From Casuarius casuarius (lineage: Eukaryota > Chordata > Aves > Casuariiformes > Casuariidae): DNA of 64,000 nucleotides. The notes under the pieces are model-generated. The model saw only the letters and a program-made list of their open reading frames with translations, had not been told where the DNA came from and did no database searches. The stretch spans positions 1,349,446 through 1,413,445 of the forward strand of contig PTFA01000229.1 of assembly GCA_003342895.1 (NCBI GenBank). The letters are read 5' to 3'. This document shows, piece by piece, positions 23,701 to 36,971 of the stretch. The position numbers and the translations under genes were made by a program. How positions within the stretch are numbered: position 1 is the first letter of the stretch; every line of letters begins with the position of its first letter.

Positions 23701-25851
23701 GGAGAAAGGTAGTTAAAATGCTGCTTGCTTTATGCACAGATAGGCTGTGTTTGGAACAGTAACATAATCCTTAGGACAAATATGGCTTTCATTGTGCCAC
23801 CCCACCTCCCCATTGCCTGAGGTAGTGTAAATATTTGCTTCAGTCTATGAAGCTACTCTAAGTCATTGCTGGGTCACTTTCTTTCTGGCATTCAACATGC
23901 TGATATCAGCATAATGATTTCAAAAATGAATCAGCGTGCTATATGGGAAGCTATCAACTGCTTTTCAGCTTCACGTAGAACACGTTTCTTCTTCAGAACC
24001 TCATTAGCAGGAAAGACATATTTAAGAAAGGCTTTTTGATAATAGTTACTGAAAAAAATCTTTTAATGTAAGCCTCTAGATCTCATTCTTCTCATTTCTA
24101 CTTGTCATACTGTGGCTTAAATTACTTTGGCAACTAAAGAGGGTTGGAGGGTGAGTTTCAAGTTGTAGCTGGAAAACACATTTATTGCTGATTCTTTATG
24201 CAGAAGCATATGTAGAAGAGGAAGATACTGCCAAAACAGTTATAGAAGGATTTTTTTTTTCCCCTCTCAAAAGAGTTCAAATTCAGAAAATACTCTTAGA
24301 TGTCGTAAAGGGCAATACACTGCCTTAATATTTTCTTTGAGAGAACATGTCTTCAGGGAGTGTAGTTATTTGGTGAACTGGGACATTTACATGATTGAGG
24401 GAGTCAATATAGAAAGAACAATTTGAATAACAAGAGCAGGCCTGTGACCCTAGTGAAGGATGTGCTAGCATAGGTCCTGGAGGCCATCCGGAGTCCTGAT
24501 GGATTTCAGATTTGAGCCTTACACCAAGTAGGGACTTTGGGATGGGACTTGTGGAGACTTTCTTCTAGGTAAAGGTTTGGTGGTTTGTTTTGTTCTCTTT
24601 CTTCTTCTTTCTGAACATCTTGGCCACTCCTACTAACCTGTGGTTTAGGAAATCAAATACTTTCCCTTTTCTCTCTGTATTTTCAAGTACTTGGCTATCA
24701 AAGCCAGCAAGGACAGCTTTCTAGAAAGTTCCTGATTTGAAAGACATTCACTGAACAATGCTGATCCATCACATCACGAGTGGAGTTAAAATGCTGACAT
24801 TTCTGTACTTGTAAAATAAGAATATGTAAAATAGTTTAATATATATTCTAATTTCCTCAGTAGAAAGTCAGACTTTGAGCAGCTTACTGAGGAAGTCATT
24901 CTTGCATCAAGGTTTCCTCACATTACAACACAATGTGTATCCTCTTAATTTTAATGGCTTTCTTTTTTCACCTTCATGTATGTTAAATTATGGAGGTTTT
25001 TTCCTTTTTCTTCCATGATTTGGACCAACCAAATTCTAGTAAGGCTATTAAGCTCTTATTACTTCATAAAGATGTAAGATCCATTTAGAAAGGCAGAGAA
25101 ATTTACTATATTTTTTTCTCAAGAAGGAGTTTAAAAATTTTGCAAGGCTTATAAGGTAACATCCATGTACTCAGGTCCTTTAGAAACCTAACCAAAGAAT
25201 AAGCATATTTTAGGGCAATAAGAAGTCCATGTTCAGTTTTCTCCACATTTCTGAATGGACGTTATATCTTGAAATTATGACAGGAATATTTAAAGCATGA
25301 ATTGCCAATTTTGCCATGTCATCATGCTGGTGATTCATTGACAATACAAAAATGATATATTGCCACAGTTGAAGACTGGGAGGCATATGATCTAGTCTGG
25401 GAAACATTTTCTGTGAGACATCCTGGGAATGACTAGTTTGTGCTACCCATCCACGGTTGACTCTTACACTTTTATACAGATGAATATCAATCAGAGAGAG
25501 GGCCTGGGGCGGCTGCTGGAATGTACAGTCCACAGAGGAGACTCTACCAGTACAGTCCCTCGCGAACAATGTGCAATTCATTCCTTTTCTTAACGCTCTG
25601 TTTCCCCTTCAGGCAAATCATTTCACCAGTGTGTGATAATAAAGGACTTCAGTCAGACATTTTTGACAAATTTGACATGTTATTGGACAGAAGCCATGTT
25701 CTCAGAAATAAACTCATGGCTTTCTAGGCTGAGTTTTCTCACAACCAGGCCTGGAAAAGGAACGCACATTTCCATCAATGCAGATTATTTGATGCAAAAA
25801 TTTCAGAGGCTATTGGCATGCATGTGATACTGAAGAGAACTGTTTAATAAG

Positions 25852-25896
25852 AAAGATTAAGAGTTACGTTAAGTTAAGTTAAGATTAAGAGAGAGG
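25852..25896. repeat. Short TTAAG-type repeat with purine-rich tail
   Basis: Reiterated GTTAA/GATTAA units pass into a GAGAGAGGGGAAAAAG purine tract. Confidence 0.65.
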
Positions 25897-28150
25897 GGAA
25901 AAAGTATTATAATGCAGCCAAATGCAATAGATGCTGGTTCAGTCTTGATTCCAGACGGTGGTTGAGAACCAACAGCACAAAGTAGGAGAAGGGATGAAAG
26001 AGAGGAAATAGGAGAAGTGCATCTCATTTATTTAGCCTGTCTCATTTCCATCACTATAGATCTCATAGCTATGTACACTGAGGCATTCAATGACAAGCCA
26101 TGGTTCCTTTTCACAGGCAATTTCTGAACACAGAGGACATAATTTCATGCACCCCTTAAAATGATATAACATGCTTTCTTTTTCTACTTCTTGCCCCAGC
26201 CCTTTTCCTTTTTCTGCACAGGGAAGAGCCCTACCATGCCCCTTTTAACAGTCAGAGGTGGGATCCTGGCAGAAATGGAAACTAGCCACTACTGAATCCA
26301 CCTCCCTTTTCAGAAATGTACTAAATGTTTTGCCAGCTGTTGGTTTGTATTAACCTGGGCAGTAAACACAGTTTTAATATTAGCCAAAAGTAGCAGTGAG
26401 AGGACGAAGTCTATTGCTTAGGTAATTCCTTAATTTGGTGACAATCTGTTTACATTTCAGCAGTTTGTAGCCACCAACCTCCAAATAGGGCTTTGTTGTG
26501 TCAAAGCATCACTGAAAGAGTTTAGGAATTGCCACAAAGAACAACAAGAAAGAAAACAGAAGAAGAATTATCTACGTTTTTGATACGGAGCAACAAGGTA
26601 CAAAGGTTTGTGACTTGTCCCTGATAATGCGGGAAGTTCAAGGTAGGAATTGGAATAAAGCCAAAGTATCTGAAGTCGTATATCTTTATCAAGGACTACA
26701 TTTTCCTCTTGACAAGATACTGCTGTCTGCTCTAGATATCTCACTTTCTTGTACAGCTTATGACGTTCATCCTATAAGGAAAAATTGAGCCAATATACTA
26801 AATAAATCCTCATGACTTCTATGTATTGTATCCTTTTTGTGTAGAAAATTAAGTCTTTCAGATGAACAAGTCATAGTCCTTTCTTGGGTAGTTAGCTATG
26901 AAGGTTATGTCATTTTGGAAATTCAGCAGGTTTTTGTTCTATATACAAGGCTCACTGTCTCTCTTTTTACTGTTTAAAATGGTTTTAAAAGAATGGCTAT
27001 TTTGGAGCATATTGTTTTCATAATTAATACTAAAGCATGGGCATTCACTGCTTTCTTTATTGCTCTACTTGAAGTTCAATGAGAACAAAAATACCGTCTT
27101 CCCTTTCAGTTTCAATTTCATTTCAGCTGAAAATGCTGATCATTGACAGTGATTGGGACTCCACAGCAAACTTTGTAAATAATGTTGGGACATTTTCGCC
27201 ATAGTGAAGACCCACGAACATGAATAACATTTTGCAAATCAGTCAGCACTTCTTCTTTAATTTCATCTTCAGAAGCGCTTCCCAGGAGGAGGATTTGCTA
27301 CAGTAATAAGCACACTTATTAAGATTCAAATAGGAGAAAATCAAGTCCAGAAAAAAATGGCTCTCTTGACATGCAAGGCAAAGTGAAAAGAGGTTACTCC
27401 ATGCCCCAGCACAGTCTTAAAGAACAAGGCAAAGATATATTTTATCTGTTTTAACTACTTGCCCCTAGCTATCCTGGCAGTTCGTTTGGGTGGAGAAATG
27501 TATCTTTTCATGGGAAAGCTCTGACAAACTTTCCAAACAAACATTAAGAAGATGATTTGCAGCTAGTTTCTGGCAAACCAGTTTCTTACTACCGTTCTGC
27601 AAGCGCAGGCGTCCATTTCAGAAAGATACTTAAATACGTGGTTAACTTCAAGTACATGAGTAATCTCCTTGACTTCAGTGGGACTATTCATGTCCTCAAA
27701 TGCCTGGCTGAATCAGCAGCTGCATCTTGCTGGTTATCCTTGCAGCCTGCACAGAGCCAGCTCTGTGTGGGCACACACTCTTTCCAGATGAAACTTTGCC
27801 AAATGGTATTCTGAAGAGTCACTTGGTATCCACAGTTCATTATTTTCACTGTTAAAATGCCTCTGTAATCATCACATTACTGGAAGCTAGTTCAGCTTTC
27901 AGTCATTCATCCATTTTCTTCTTAATCTTTGCAGAGATCATCACATAGCAATGTTCTCTGGTAGCGCCGTCATTGAAATTGTTACTAGGCTGGGTTCAGT
28001 CAAAAAGTAGTGGTTTTATTAATCAAAGAGTATGAGTTAATTTTCTTTTATAAGACTCAGTATTTGCTTTAAGGAGTCTGATAATCTAAGTCAACTGTTC
28101 AATCAGTTTTTTCTAAAAATTGAAAATATGTCAGGCTATGAATAGCAAAA

Positions 28151-28166
28151 AACCCTAACCCTAACC
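28151..28166. repeat. Short interstitial telomere-like repeat (CCCTAA)n
   Basis: The sequence aaccctaaccctaacc contains two full CCCTAA units plus flanking partial units, with no degenerate units beyond it. This is the C-strand form of the vertebrate telomere repeat TTAGGG. Confidence 0.85.
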
Positions 28167-30816
28167 AGCCATAGTGCCAGTATCTACCACTTCATGCAAA
28201 GGCACCTGTTTATTGTTTTAAAAATTTCTAGTTGCTTTGTAATCTTGCCAAATATCTTCAGATTAGCCCCATAAAAAAATGAACTACCAGTGTTTTCTTT
28301 CTTTCTTTTTTTTAAAGGGAAGCTGTTTGATCATGCTGAGCAAAGACTGCACTTCTCAGTTCTTTCACTAAAGAGCAGTCCTACACATTGCTGCTATGCA
28401 CTCCTGTGCATGGTGTGCTAACGTGCTGTACTGTCCTGCCTGAAGAGATTACATGAATTATTAAAACTGAGAAAAGTAGAAGCGGCAAAAATAAGGACAA
28501 ATCTAGCTGGGTTTCTCTAACTGTACTGTATAGATACTGTTGCTAGGTCCCTGTCATATCACTTAAGTTCTCACCCCATGAACAACCAGCTGGTAGTGAT
28601 TAGGTTGAACTGTAGATAAAGCCTTTTTTTGGCTAATGCTTCTTACTGATAAAGTTCCACCACTGTCCATCTACACAAAACAAATAATAAAAGCCTCTCC
28701 CTTTTTCATTTCTCCAAGGGTCCACAGAGGAAAGACCTAAAGAGGTAATGAAATGATGAGACTATCACAGATGAAGAGAAATGCAGCAGGAGATATTCTT
28801 CCAGTTTGGCATACACAACAGAAGCAATATCACCACAAATGAGTATATCCATCTGGTGATCAGGGCTTTTCATACTCACAGTGTCCCTGGTGCTTGGTGT
28901 GGGTTAACAAAAGGAGATACATTTTTTCCTCAAAATAAAAAGAAAAAAATGAGATGTGTCCTATCTTCAGCCTTTCTTAGGGTCCACATAAACAGAAAAC
29001 AGTTAAACGTTGTGGTTTTAGGGCTGAGAAACCAGAAATGTGTAAAATAGTTGGCACTTAAAATGAAAATATAAGAATAAACTCTTAGTATGAACTACAT
29101 CCTTCAAAAATGTTTGGGGACTAACGGTGTTTCTATCAACGCTTACACACTTGTGCAGATTTATTTATCCAAGTAGTCCTAGGGAGTTCAATAGAATGAT
29201 TAGTGTGTGAAAGTAAACACCATGTAATATACTGACGCTCAATCCCACTCATGATAGACAAACCAATACGATTTACTGGTTTCTCAGTTGTGTATCATGC
29301 TGTGTTCTCCTTACACATGTGTGTAATGACTCTAAGAATTGTAGACCTAGTAGGAGAAATCAATTCCTAATCTAAGAGCATAGGAACTTAATTAGTGTAA
29401 ACTGAGAAGGAGTGCATAGACCTGAAGCTGCCAGTCTTCTTACAAAAGAGAAGAGAGACCCAAGCCCTCATTCTACAGAGAGAATTCATTTCTATTACAC
29501 AGTGGTATTACACAGTAGTATATTTACATTGGAAGCTGTATCTTGCAAGGAAAGTTACAACTAGCTAGTCCTTGTCTTTGTAATACAAATTGCATTTTAA
29601 TTAAAAAGGTGATTCATGCTTACCAAAATCTGCATCTATTTTGTTTTCAGTGGAAATGCCAGATTCTTTAGGGAATGCTCATTTGATTTGCTGTAAAGCT
29701 CAAGGACATTCAGACAAACAGTAGGCTGATTCACATTTAATGGATTATATGAAATAGAATGCAAGAAACCAAGAAACCCATCAAATAGGCTGTGGAATTA
29801 AATAAGTATTGACCAGTGCAGAAGGAATCAATGGCTGTTGGAAAAAGAATGATTACAGTAGATTGCATCCCCCCGGTATAAGCACATAAGCACATGCAAG
29901 TGTTTGGGGTTTTCAAGCCTTATTGTGTTTAGGCATTGGAGTCCAACAACATGAAAGAACTTGGAATGATTATCTGATCTGATCATTCCCTTCTCTGAGA
30001 GGGAGAAACAGTACAACGATAGTTATTCTTGTCAAAATATGGTAATATTTTTGTGGCAAAAAATATGGGTGGCATAAATTCTTTCAGAATTGTCTAAATG
30101 TTTACAAGGGCCTGATCGAGTCTGGCAAGAGCTGGAATGTCTGTAATCACATTAGAACAAATGCATCAATTTATACTCACTTCATTCTGAAAAACTGTGT
30201 AGTAAAATGGCCCCAGGGGATTCCATACTGATTATACATGAAAGGCTTCCAGCTCTTTGTAGAAAGAACACAAAGTTTTGGGGCCAGCATCTCACAGACG
30301 TATAGGACTAAATCATGAAAATTATTGATGTAAATAACCAAAACCACAATTTCCTTGGCCAAAAAATGTAAAAATGAAGCTATCACATCCTCTTAAAAAA
30401 AAAAAAAAATCACTCTTCACCTTCTCAAAAACCTGTTGTAAAGCACAATGTCATTGACATGAAGTGCTACTGACATGCCAGTATCTTTGTCATATTTGTA
30501 CTGCTTTTTGGAGATATCCCTATCTTAAATCATAGGTTCATATTAATACTTTCCTTATGAAACGTATCTAGCCTGATGGCTTTAAAATAGTCCACAATTA
30601 GAGCTGATTATTTTTTCAATGTGACCCTCTTTTAGGGTTGACTGATTTCCTCTATCAACATAAATAGCTGAATATTGATGTTCTTTCCAATATTATGAGA
30701 TACAGCTTAACTGCTGCTATTGACTTCAGTGAGAGATTTCACTTGAACAAATTGTGCTGAAATCAAGACCAACAGCTTAAAACTGCATTGTCTAAAATTC
30801 CGCAATTTAATCCACA

Positions 30817-30851
30817 TTTGGGAATCCAAAGAAGCGGCCCAGATTCCCAAA
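30817..30851. repeat. Inverted repeat, 10-base arms
   Basis: TTTGGGAATC at 30817-30826 and GATTCCCAAA at 30842-30851 are exact reverse complements separated by 15 bases. About one such structure is expected by chance in a window this size. Confidence 0.85.
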
Positions 30852-32118
30852 GCACTCAGCAGCAATGGGAAACTAAGTTCTCATCACAGTTAAACTTGCT
30901 GCTTAGCAGAAAGTCTTTTTATAGGCATATATGTCTATACAGGCATATATATGTAGGCACCAACTTCTTAAATCTTCAGTGTCTGGAAATATGCAGTCAA
31001 GGAACATGTAAGATTCCCATAGGGAGGTCCTTGAGTGCTATAAAGAAGTGAAAAAATGCCTATTCCTCCCAGTCGTTTTGAATATTTTGAATCAGTTCTG
31101 TTAATTAGGACTGCTACCTATATGACTCTGGCTACTTATTTAACTCTGGATAGTTGTATGACTCATACTCAGATCAGAGATCTTTCCAGTAGGAAAGATT
31201 CAGTTAGCAGTTAAATCCTCCATGGTGCTAAGTTCAGAACATCAATTAACTTCACATTAATTAACTAACACTGCAAATTATTGAACAAATTCATTAACGA
31301 TTTAACTCCATCAAACTCAAAATTGACTTGGACTTTATGAGCATCAGTTAAGCTGTGGATATGAATTGGGTAAATTGATCTAAATAGGAACTATTTAGAA
31401 CCTAAACAAGTTCTGTGGTAGAGATATATTTTTTGTTTCTTGGCTTGTTTTTAAGTATTATTTGCTGAGAAATGTTAATGTCACCACATTAAAGCTATTT
31501 ATAAATCCAGGTCTAATTCCATTACTAGTTTAGGTTGAATTAAAGGGAAAATTATTTTGGACATCTCAAGAGAGTTTATTTTGGCTTTTTGTGAACATAC
31601 GGTTTCAAGTTTTCAAGCTAGCTTTAGGAAGGAGTCCTAAACACCATCCTCAGAATGAATGAGAAGAGAGTTCTTCCAACAGACTATTTTTCTTAAAGAC
31701 CTTTATTCATTCAGATACCATTCAGATGTGAAAATCTTGTATTCAGATCCATCTTTCACCAGATTTCAGTTCTTTTGACTTCTTTGATTCCTTGATACTT
31801 CTGTGTTAAGTGACATGGTTAAACTAGTCTCCTGAGAAATGACATACCCGGATTTCAGTCCTGCTGTCAGTAAGTGTTTACATATTTTGTACAAAATGGA
31901 ACACATTTTGTACAACACCATACCAATGGAATGGTACACATTATTGGAAGAAACTGAGAGACTCACTCAGAATACCTTCTTGCCTACTACAAGTGGCATT
32001 CTTCCGTCAAACAGCTAACCTTTGTGTAGATCTCTTCTCTAAACTAGGTAGAAAGGGGGGAAAAAATAACAAAAAAATATTTCAAGCCAGATAAAATGTT
32101 TAATTTGACCTGAAACTG

Positions 32119-32148
32119 TTTTGTTTTTTTGTTTTTGTTTTTGTTTTT
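32119..32148. repeat. (TTTTTG)n simple repeat
   Basis: Runs of five to seven T separated by single G. It lies roughly 180 bases before the fossil LINE, and no direct link is evident. Confidence 0.85.
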
Positions 32149-32324
32149 CTGTTTGGCCTCCATTTGAAAAAAAATCAGTCTTGAGAGGGATTTGAAGCAA
32201 GACAAAAGAGGTCATATGGAAGACAACATAGAGGGTTTTTGTCAAGCATATGGACATTATGAAAGCAGTTGTAGAGCCAGATCTTTTACACCTTCCATTT
32301 ATCTTCTTCCTTGATGATAACAGT

Positions 32325-33120
32325 CCAGAAGTGTTTGAAGAATGTAATCACATCCCCTCCTAGTAACTATTTAGCCAAACCAAGGTATTTAGTTCATTTA
32401 AGCTTTCCTCATAAATTAATCCCTACAACCACATGTTTATTTCTGTTGCTTTCTCTGAACTACCTCCAGCTTTTTGAATTATTTTGGCACTGAGGTGTTT
32501 GTAACCATAAGCAGTATCTCTGGTGTGGTCTCATTTGTACTACACAGACTGGAGCGATCATCTCCCTAGTTCACAATATTGTGCCTCTACATGTACAGCC
32601 TAAATTTACACTGGCATTTTTGTTGCTGTGTTCCTTCATGAGCTCCCTTATAATTTGTTATCCAGTGTCACCCTGAGGGATTTTGGCTGAATCCCTCTGC
32701 TATTGAATATCTGTCTCAGGTTATTTTTCCTCTAGATGTATTAGCCTGCATATTTTCCAGATTGGACTTCATTTTCTTATTTCCTGCCCAAGTTTCTAAC
32801 TGTTCTCATTTCTCTTCTGGCTTTAGTGTTCTCCTTTCACCATACCAAACCTTCTAATCTGTAAATGTCATTATCATTCTGTTTATCATTCTTTTCAGAT
32901 CATTAATGAGCAAATTAAATGAGACAAGATTTAGGATTGATCTCTTTTGTGCCACTCACCCTTCTCTCTGTTACTGGCTATTTTGCCACTCAGAGCATTA
33001 TCTTTTTATTAATATTTCTACAATAACACTAAGTGTTAACCTGTGCTACTAGATTTCTTTTCCTCACCCAACTTCTTTGCTGTGGTAGCTGCTAAGATGA
33101 GAATTCAGATTAGTTACATG
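32325..33120 (-). mobile_element. Fossil CR1/L3-like LINE, part of ORF2
   Basis: Read on the minus strand, 32891-32955 translates to VAQKRSILNLVSFNLLINDL. This aligns with the reverse-transcriptase segment of CR1-clade LINEs, typically VPQGSVLGP.LFN..INDL. The plus strand also follows, over about 800 bases, the familiar reverse-complement of amniote CR1 ORF2: gtttgaagaatgtaatcac near the low end, ctttcctcataaatt, and gatcattaatgagcaaatt. The catalytic YADD region is not resolvable and there are many frame breaks, so this is an old dead copy. The 5' end of the element would lie toward higher coordinates. Boundaries are approximate. It is transposon sequence, not a host gene. Confidence 0.78.
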
Positions 33121-33164
33121 ACTGGAATTTAGAGGCGTAACCACGTATACACACTGCGCCTTGA

Positions 33165-33335
33165 GAATTTATAGGGCACCTTGCATACGAGAACCTCAGA
33201 GTTTTGAGTTTAATTAAATTGCCATTCTGCAGATGCAGGACTGAGGCACAAAAAGAGTGACGCTATTACTAACAGGAAATCTAGGTTTTCCCATAGTTGG
33301 GCTGTAACCACTACATTGCGCTAATGAACTGGTAG
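33165..33335 (-). mobile_element. MIR-like ancient SINE remnant
   Basis: The plus strand carries, in order, a segment like gcacc..gcatacgagaacctc and then ccattctgcagatgcagga followed by ctgaggcacaaaaagagtgac. After these come aacaggaaatctaggttttc and gtaaccactacattgcgct. This order matches the reverse complement of MIR/L2-end related SINEs (L2-type tail, core, then tRNA-related head with a box B-like end), so the element is on the minus strand. It is heavily diverged and lies about 50 bases after the CR1 remnant in the same orientation. Confidence 0.72.
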
Positions 33336-34059
33336 TCACTGTCCTAAGTAACTGCTGTAGAAACCTAAATCATTAGAGAGAATGAATAATATGGTTTTGT
33401 TAAAAGAAATAATGAAACAGTAGGGAAAGGTGTCTTGGAAAATACAAAGATGAAGAAACTTCTATTCCGATTAAAAAGAAGAAATTGTTTATGATGAAGT
33501 AGAAACTATTTATTCATGCTTAGTGAAAACACTGATTTTGCAAAAAAAGATTAATTTGCCCACACGAACGTTAATTCCAAGGCATTGCTTCAAAGTCCAG
33601 ATCACTGGGTTGTTGAGAAAGGAGCTAGGACAATGCAAAATCACCACTGAGCTATTCTGAGAAAGCATCAAAAGGAGTTTAATAACAGTACTTGTAAAGA
33701 CTTTGTAGATGAGTAATAACAGTGGAAAGACATGTTATTTCTTAAGGAATGAGAACTGGTTGATACAGCTTTACTTGGAATGTGGGAAGGCGTCACTTTT
33801 ATTAAGCACAAGTCTGGATTTCACTTTCTTGTTAATTGAAGACCATTAATTAGATGTGTGTCTAAGATCTGAAGAGGGAGAGATATTTTATTTGAGACTC
33901 TCTTGCGAATAGTATGGAGAAATATGCCTCCAAAAGTTTCAGAGGATTATTTATTCAACAGAGAACTTATCAAATGGTTTTCATCAGGAAATTAAAAAAA
34001 AAAAAAAAGGATAATGCTTTAAAGTTAAATTTCTGAAAATGTTGATTTATTGGATAAGT

Positions 34060-34100
34060 TAAAAAAGAAGAAGAAAAAGATGAAGAAGAAGAAGAAGAAG
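34060..34100. repeat. GAA-rich purine tract (GAA)n
   Basis: Uninterrupted purines with seven GAA units near the end (gaagaagaagaagaag), broken once by a T at 34081. Such tracts can adopt triplex structures. Confidence 0.9.
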
Positions 34101-35557
34101 CTCAAAAAGTTAAAGTGATGCCTTTAAAGATCACAGTCCTGAAATCCTTTGATTATCTTCAACCATGGAATTTGATCTGAGGCACCATTATTTTGTGGTA
34201 ATTATTGAGGAAAATTATTGTCAAATATTTTGTAACATGAATTAAAAAGGACTTCAGGAAAATGAAAGGGACTTCTTTCTTTGAAGAGGAAATTAGATCT
34301 TAGTGTGTTATTAGTACTTATATGTCGTTGAAGCCATTCTGCATCTCCATTTTTAGTGGAAAAGTCTGAGGTATCTACAATATAGGGCTAGACATGCTCA
34401 GGTAAATGGAACCCTGCTGCTTGCTCTGCAAGAATTCACAGGATCAAAACATTTGGCGTTCAAAAATTAGAGTTTTCTCCAACAGAATTCTTCAAGGAAA
34501 AACATATGACCAGATCTAATGTTGAATAACATTAAAAATACTGTGGTACATTTGATTCTAAAACAAGGCAGAGTAAGCAAAGTTTCATCACTGTGTAGAA
34601 AAGTCTCAAAAGGTGCAGAGATTGGTTCAGGAGTTCTAAAGAGAGAGATTCCAACCTGTTGTTCTCTAAACCAGTGCTACATCTGTCACTGCAATGTTAC
34701 TTAATTATTTACTGAATTATTTAGAGAAGCAGTTTGCATGCTGTATTGCATGAAATAGATTTTAGAGTGATTGTGATAGAATCTCATCATAATGGTTCTT
34801 TTCTCAGGGTGCTTTAGATGCTTTTTTTCTGAATATCCCATAGTGAAGGTCTGTCTCCCAAGAAATTCAATCTGAGTAGTTTACAGTCCCATTGATCCCT
34901 TAAGAAAGGTCCTGAAATTTTAATGCTTGTGTAACCAGTCACTAACATGTTCAGATCTTGGACAAGCTGTTCCATCTTCAGACCTTCAAGTGGTGATCTG
35001 TGTATAAGAATGCACATCTATCTGTAAAGGCCTATGAGCTGAACTCTCAAGAAGCACTCCTTGTTTTGCTTCCATGAAGATGTCCTCATTGCTTTTTCTC
35101 TTCTTGGTTTCCATCCTGCTTCTGGAGCTTGTTTCAGCATTGCTCTAGGTGTGCAGTGAGGCAGTACCTCTTGTACGATGCAACATACTACTTTGCATTG
35201 CACTGGCTAAAAGAGGCTTTTACCTAGGAAACAGATGAAGCTATTACTCTTTTCCCAGAGAGCATCACAGTGCAAGCACAGCTGCTGTCCACCTATGAGG
35301 CAGATGTGTGTTTGTTTTGTTGTGCTTCTATTTTCAAAGGAAGTACAGGCTGTTTTCTGTCATTTTTCAACTATAATAGTACAGTGTGTATAATTTCAGG
35401 CCGAGTGCTTTATGCTTTCTTTTCTTGTGTTTTTTCTCAGGATGCAGACAGAGAGTAAAAGATTGTCCTGGATATGGTTACTGACATACGATCTTTTGTT
35501 TTCATTGCTTTTACCAATAGTAATATGAGGCCTGATTGGGCGTCATCCATTGCTGTC

Positions 35558-35601
35558 TCATGTGGATGACCCCTATATGTCATGTGGATGACCCCTATAT
35601 G
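35558..35601. repeat. Perfect 22-base tandem duplication
   Basis: Two identical copies (35558-35579, 35580-35601) of a unit beginning tcatgtggatgacccc. No mismatch. Confidence 0.95.
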
Positions 35602-36971
35602 TTCAACAAAGGTCTGAAACAAATGCTTACATTTTTCTTTCTGTAACTCACATGAGTCTCAAGCTGCACAAAGATTTTACAGGCCACTTAAGAAGAAAGT
35701 AACACAGTCTCTATGGTCCTTTACAGGCTTAGGACCTTATTTTTTAAGACTTAAACAATGCTGCAGAGTAGGATAATATCTGCAGAGAGGTCAGATCAAG
35801 AAGATTTTTTTGGCTTAGCTCAGATACTATTTTTTAAAAAAACACATAATGAAGTCGATGAATCCACTCAGGACAAGCTCAGTCTAAAAGATAAATAGGA
35901 AATTGTCACCCATAAATGGTATGCTTTCTTAAAAGATCCCCTTTTTGGAAAAGTGTCCTTTGATTTAAAAAGACACTTGAGAAACATTCCAAATATGAAC
36001 AAAAATGGGAGAAGTCAGAATACTAGTAGGAAGAAGAAAATGTTCTTACCTTTTATGGCATCAGTGAGGCTGTTACCGTGTCTGGCAGACATATTTGAAA
36101 CTAATACATAAAATTAGAAAAGCTCTATAAAGACGATCTGAAGTCTGAAAAAAAATGGACTGAACAGGGAAAGATTTAAGACCCTTCTACTGTGGAAAAT
36201 TTAAGGTATCAGTCCATCAAACAATCCAACAGGAGGTTAGCCCATGACTTGATCTAACTTTAAAAGTACCTACATAGAAAAGATTTATGGATTTTAGCAG
36301 AAAAAAAGCATAAGGAGATCAAGAGTAGGAAGTTGGTGGAGGTGAATTCAAACTAAAAATAAAGCATTCTATTAAGAGTGGAGTGATTTCCATGCCACCT
36401 GAAGCTATTAATTCAATACAGGCTGTCTTTTCAAAAGATACACTATAATTCAAACAGAAATGGTGACGTTAGCGCAAAAACACAGGGTTATGCTCAGAAC
36501 TTAATTTCTCCTATGTGGTTTTGAGAAAGTTTCAGATTGTATTTACAGGCTTAGTCTCTGTCACTGCCTGTGTCTGAGGTTTCTTTACCGTTGGTGTAAG
36601 ATACCTCATGAGAAAGAACGTCATTACCCATTTTTGCCATGTGCAGTGCTGCTTCTGTTGTCTATAAGCAAATACTCAAGGTATGGCATAGACGTTAGGT
36701 ATGTTGCATCTTTCATGTTACCTAATAAGCATGCCCTCATTTTGGGAGAAGAGACTGGTCAAGGTGTATGAAGTAATTATAGGTACTAAGACACCCCATA
36801 GGTGAACAGCTTATGGTTCCTTTGCTCTCTTGAACTGGAGACAGCCTGCGGAATAAGCTCCCAAGGCATGCAAGCTTGTATTTCCTGAAGCAGGGGGGAA
36901 ATTGCGGAAAACCTGCTCTGAACAGGAGGCTTGGAAAAACGTGATTCATGTAGCAGCAGCTCTGTATTGCA

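Larger units (their letters stand above)
17871..28150. other. Intergenic block without recognisable genes
   Basis: About 10 kb of AT-rich, CpG-poor sequence. Open frames on both strands are short and unrecognised; the largest, on the minus strand at 20488-20868 and 25210-25581, are 126 and 123 codons. The first contains a perfect 21-base duplication. A fragment resembling the core of MIR-type SINEs is near 20245. T/G-rich simple sequence lies at 18565-18598. I see nothing else I can support. Confidence 0.7.
28167..32300. other. Intergenic block without recognisable genes
   Basis: AT-rich sequence with short unrecognised frames only (at most 89 codons). It holds a 10-base inverted repeat with a 15-base loop at 30817-30851 and a T/G simple repeat at 32119-32148. 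No splice-flanked open segment caught my attention here. Confidence 0.65.

Noticed and set aside
25210..25581. 123-codon minus-strand frame
   Set aside because: No domain, no homologue recognised, and composition similar to the surrounding non-coding DNA.
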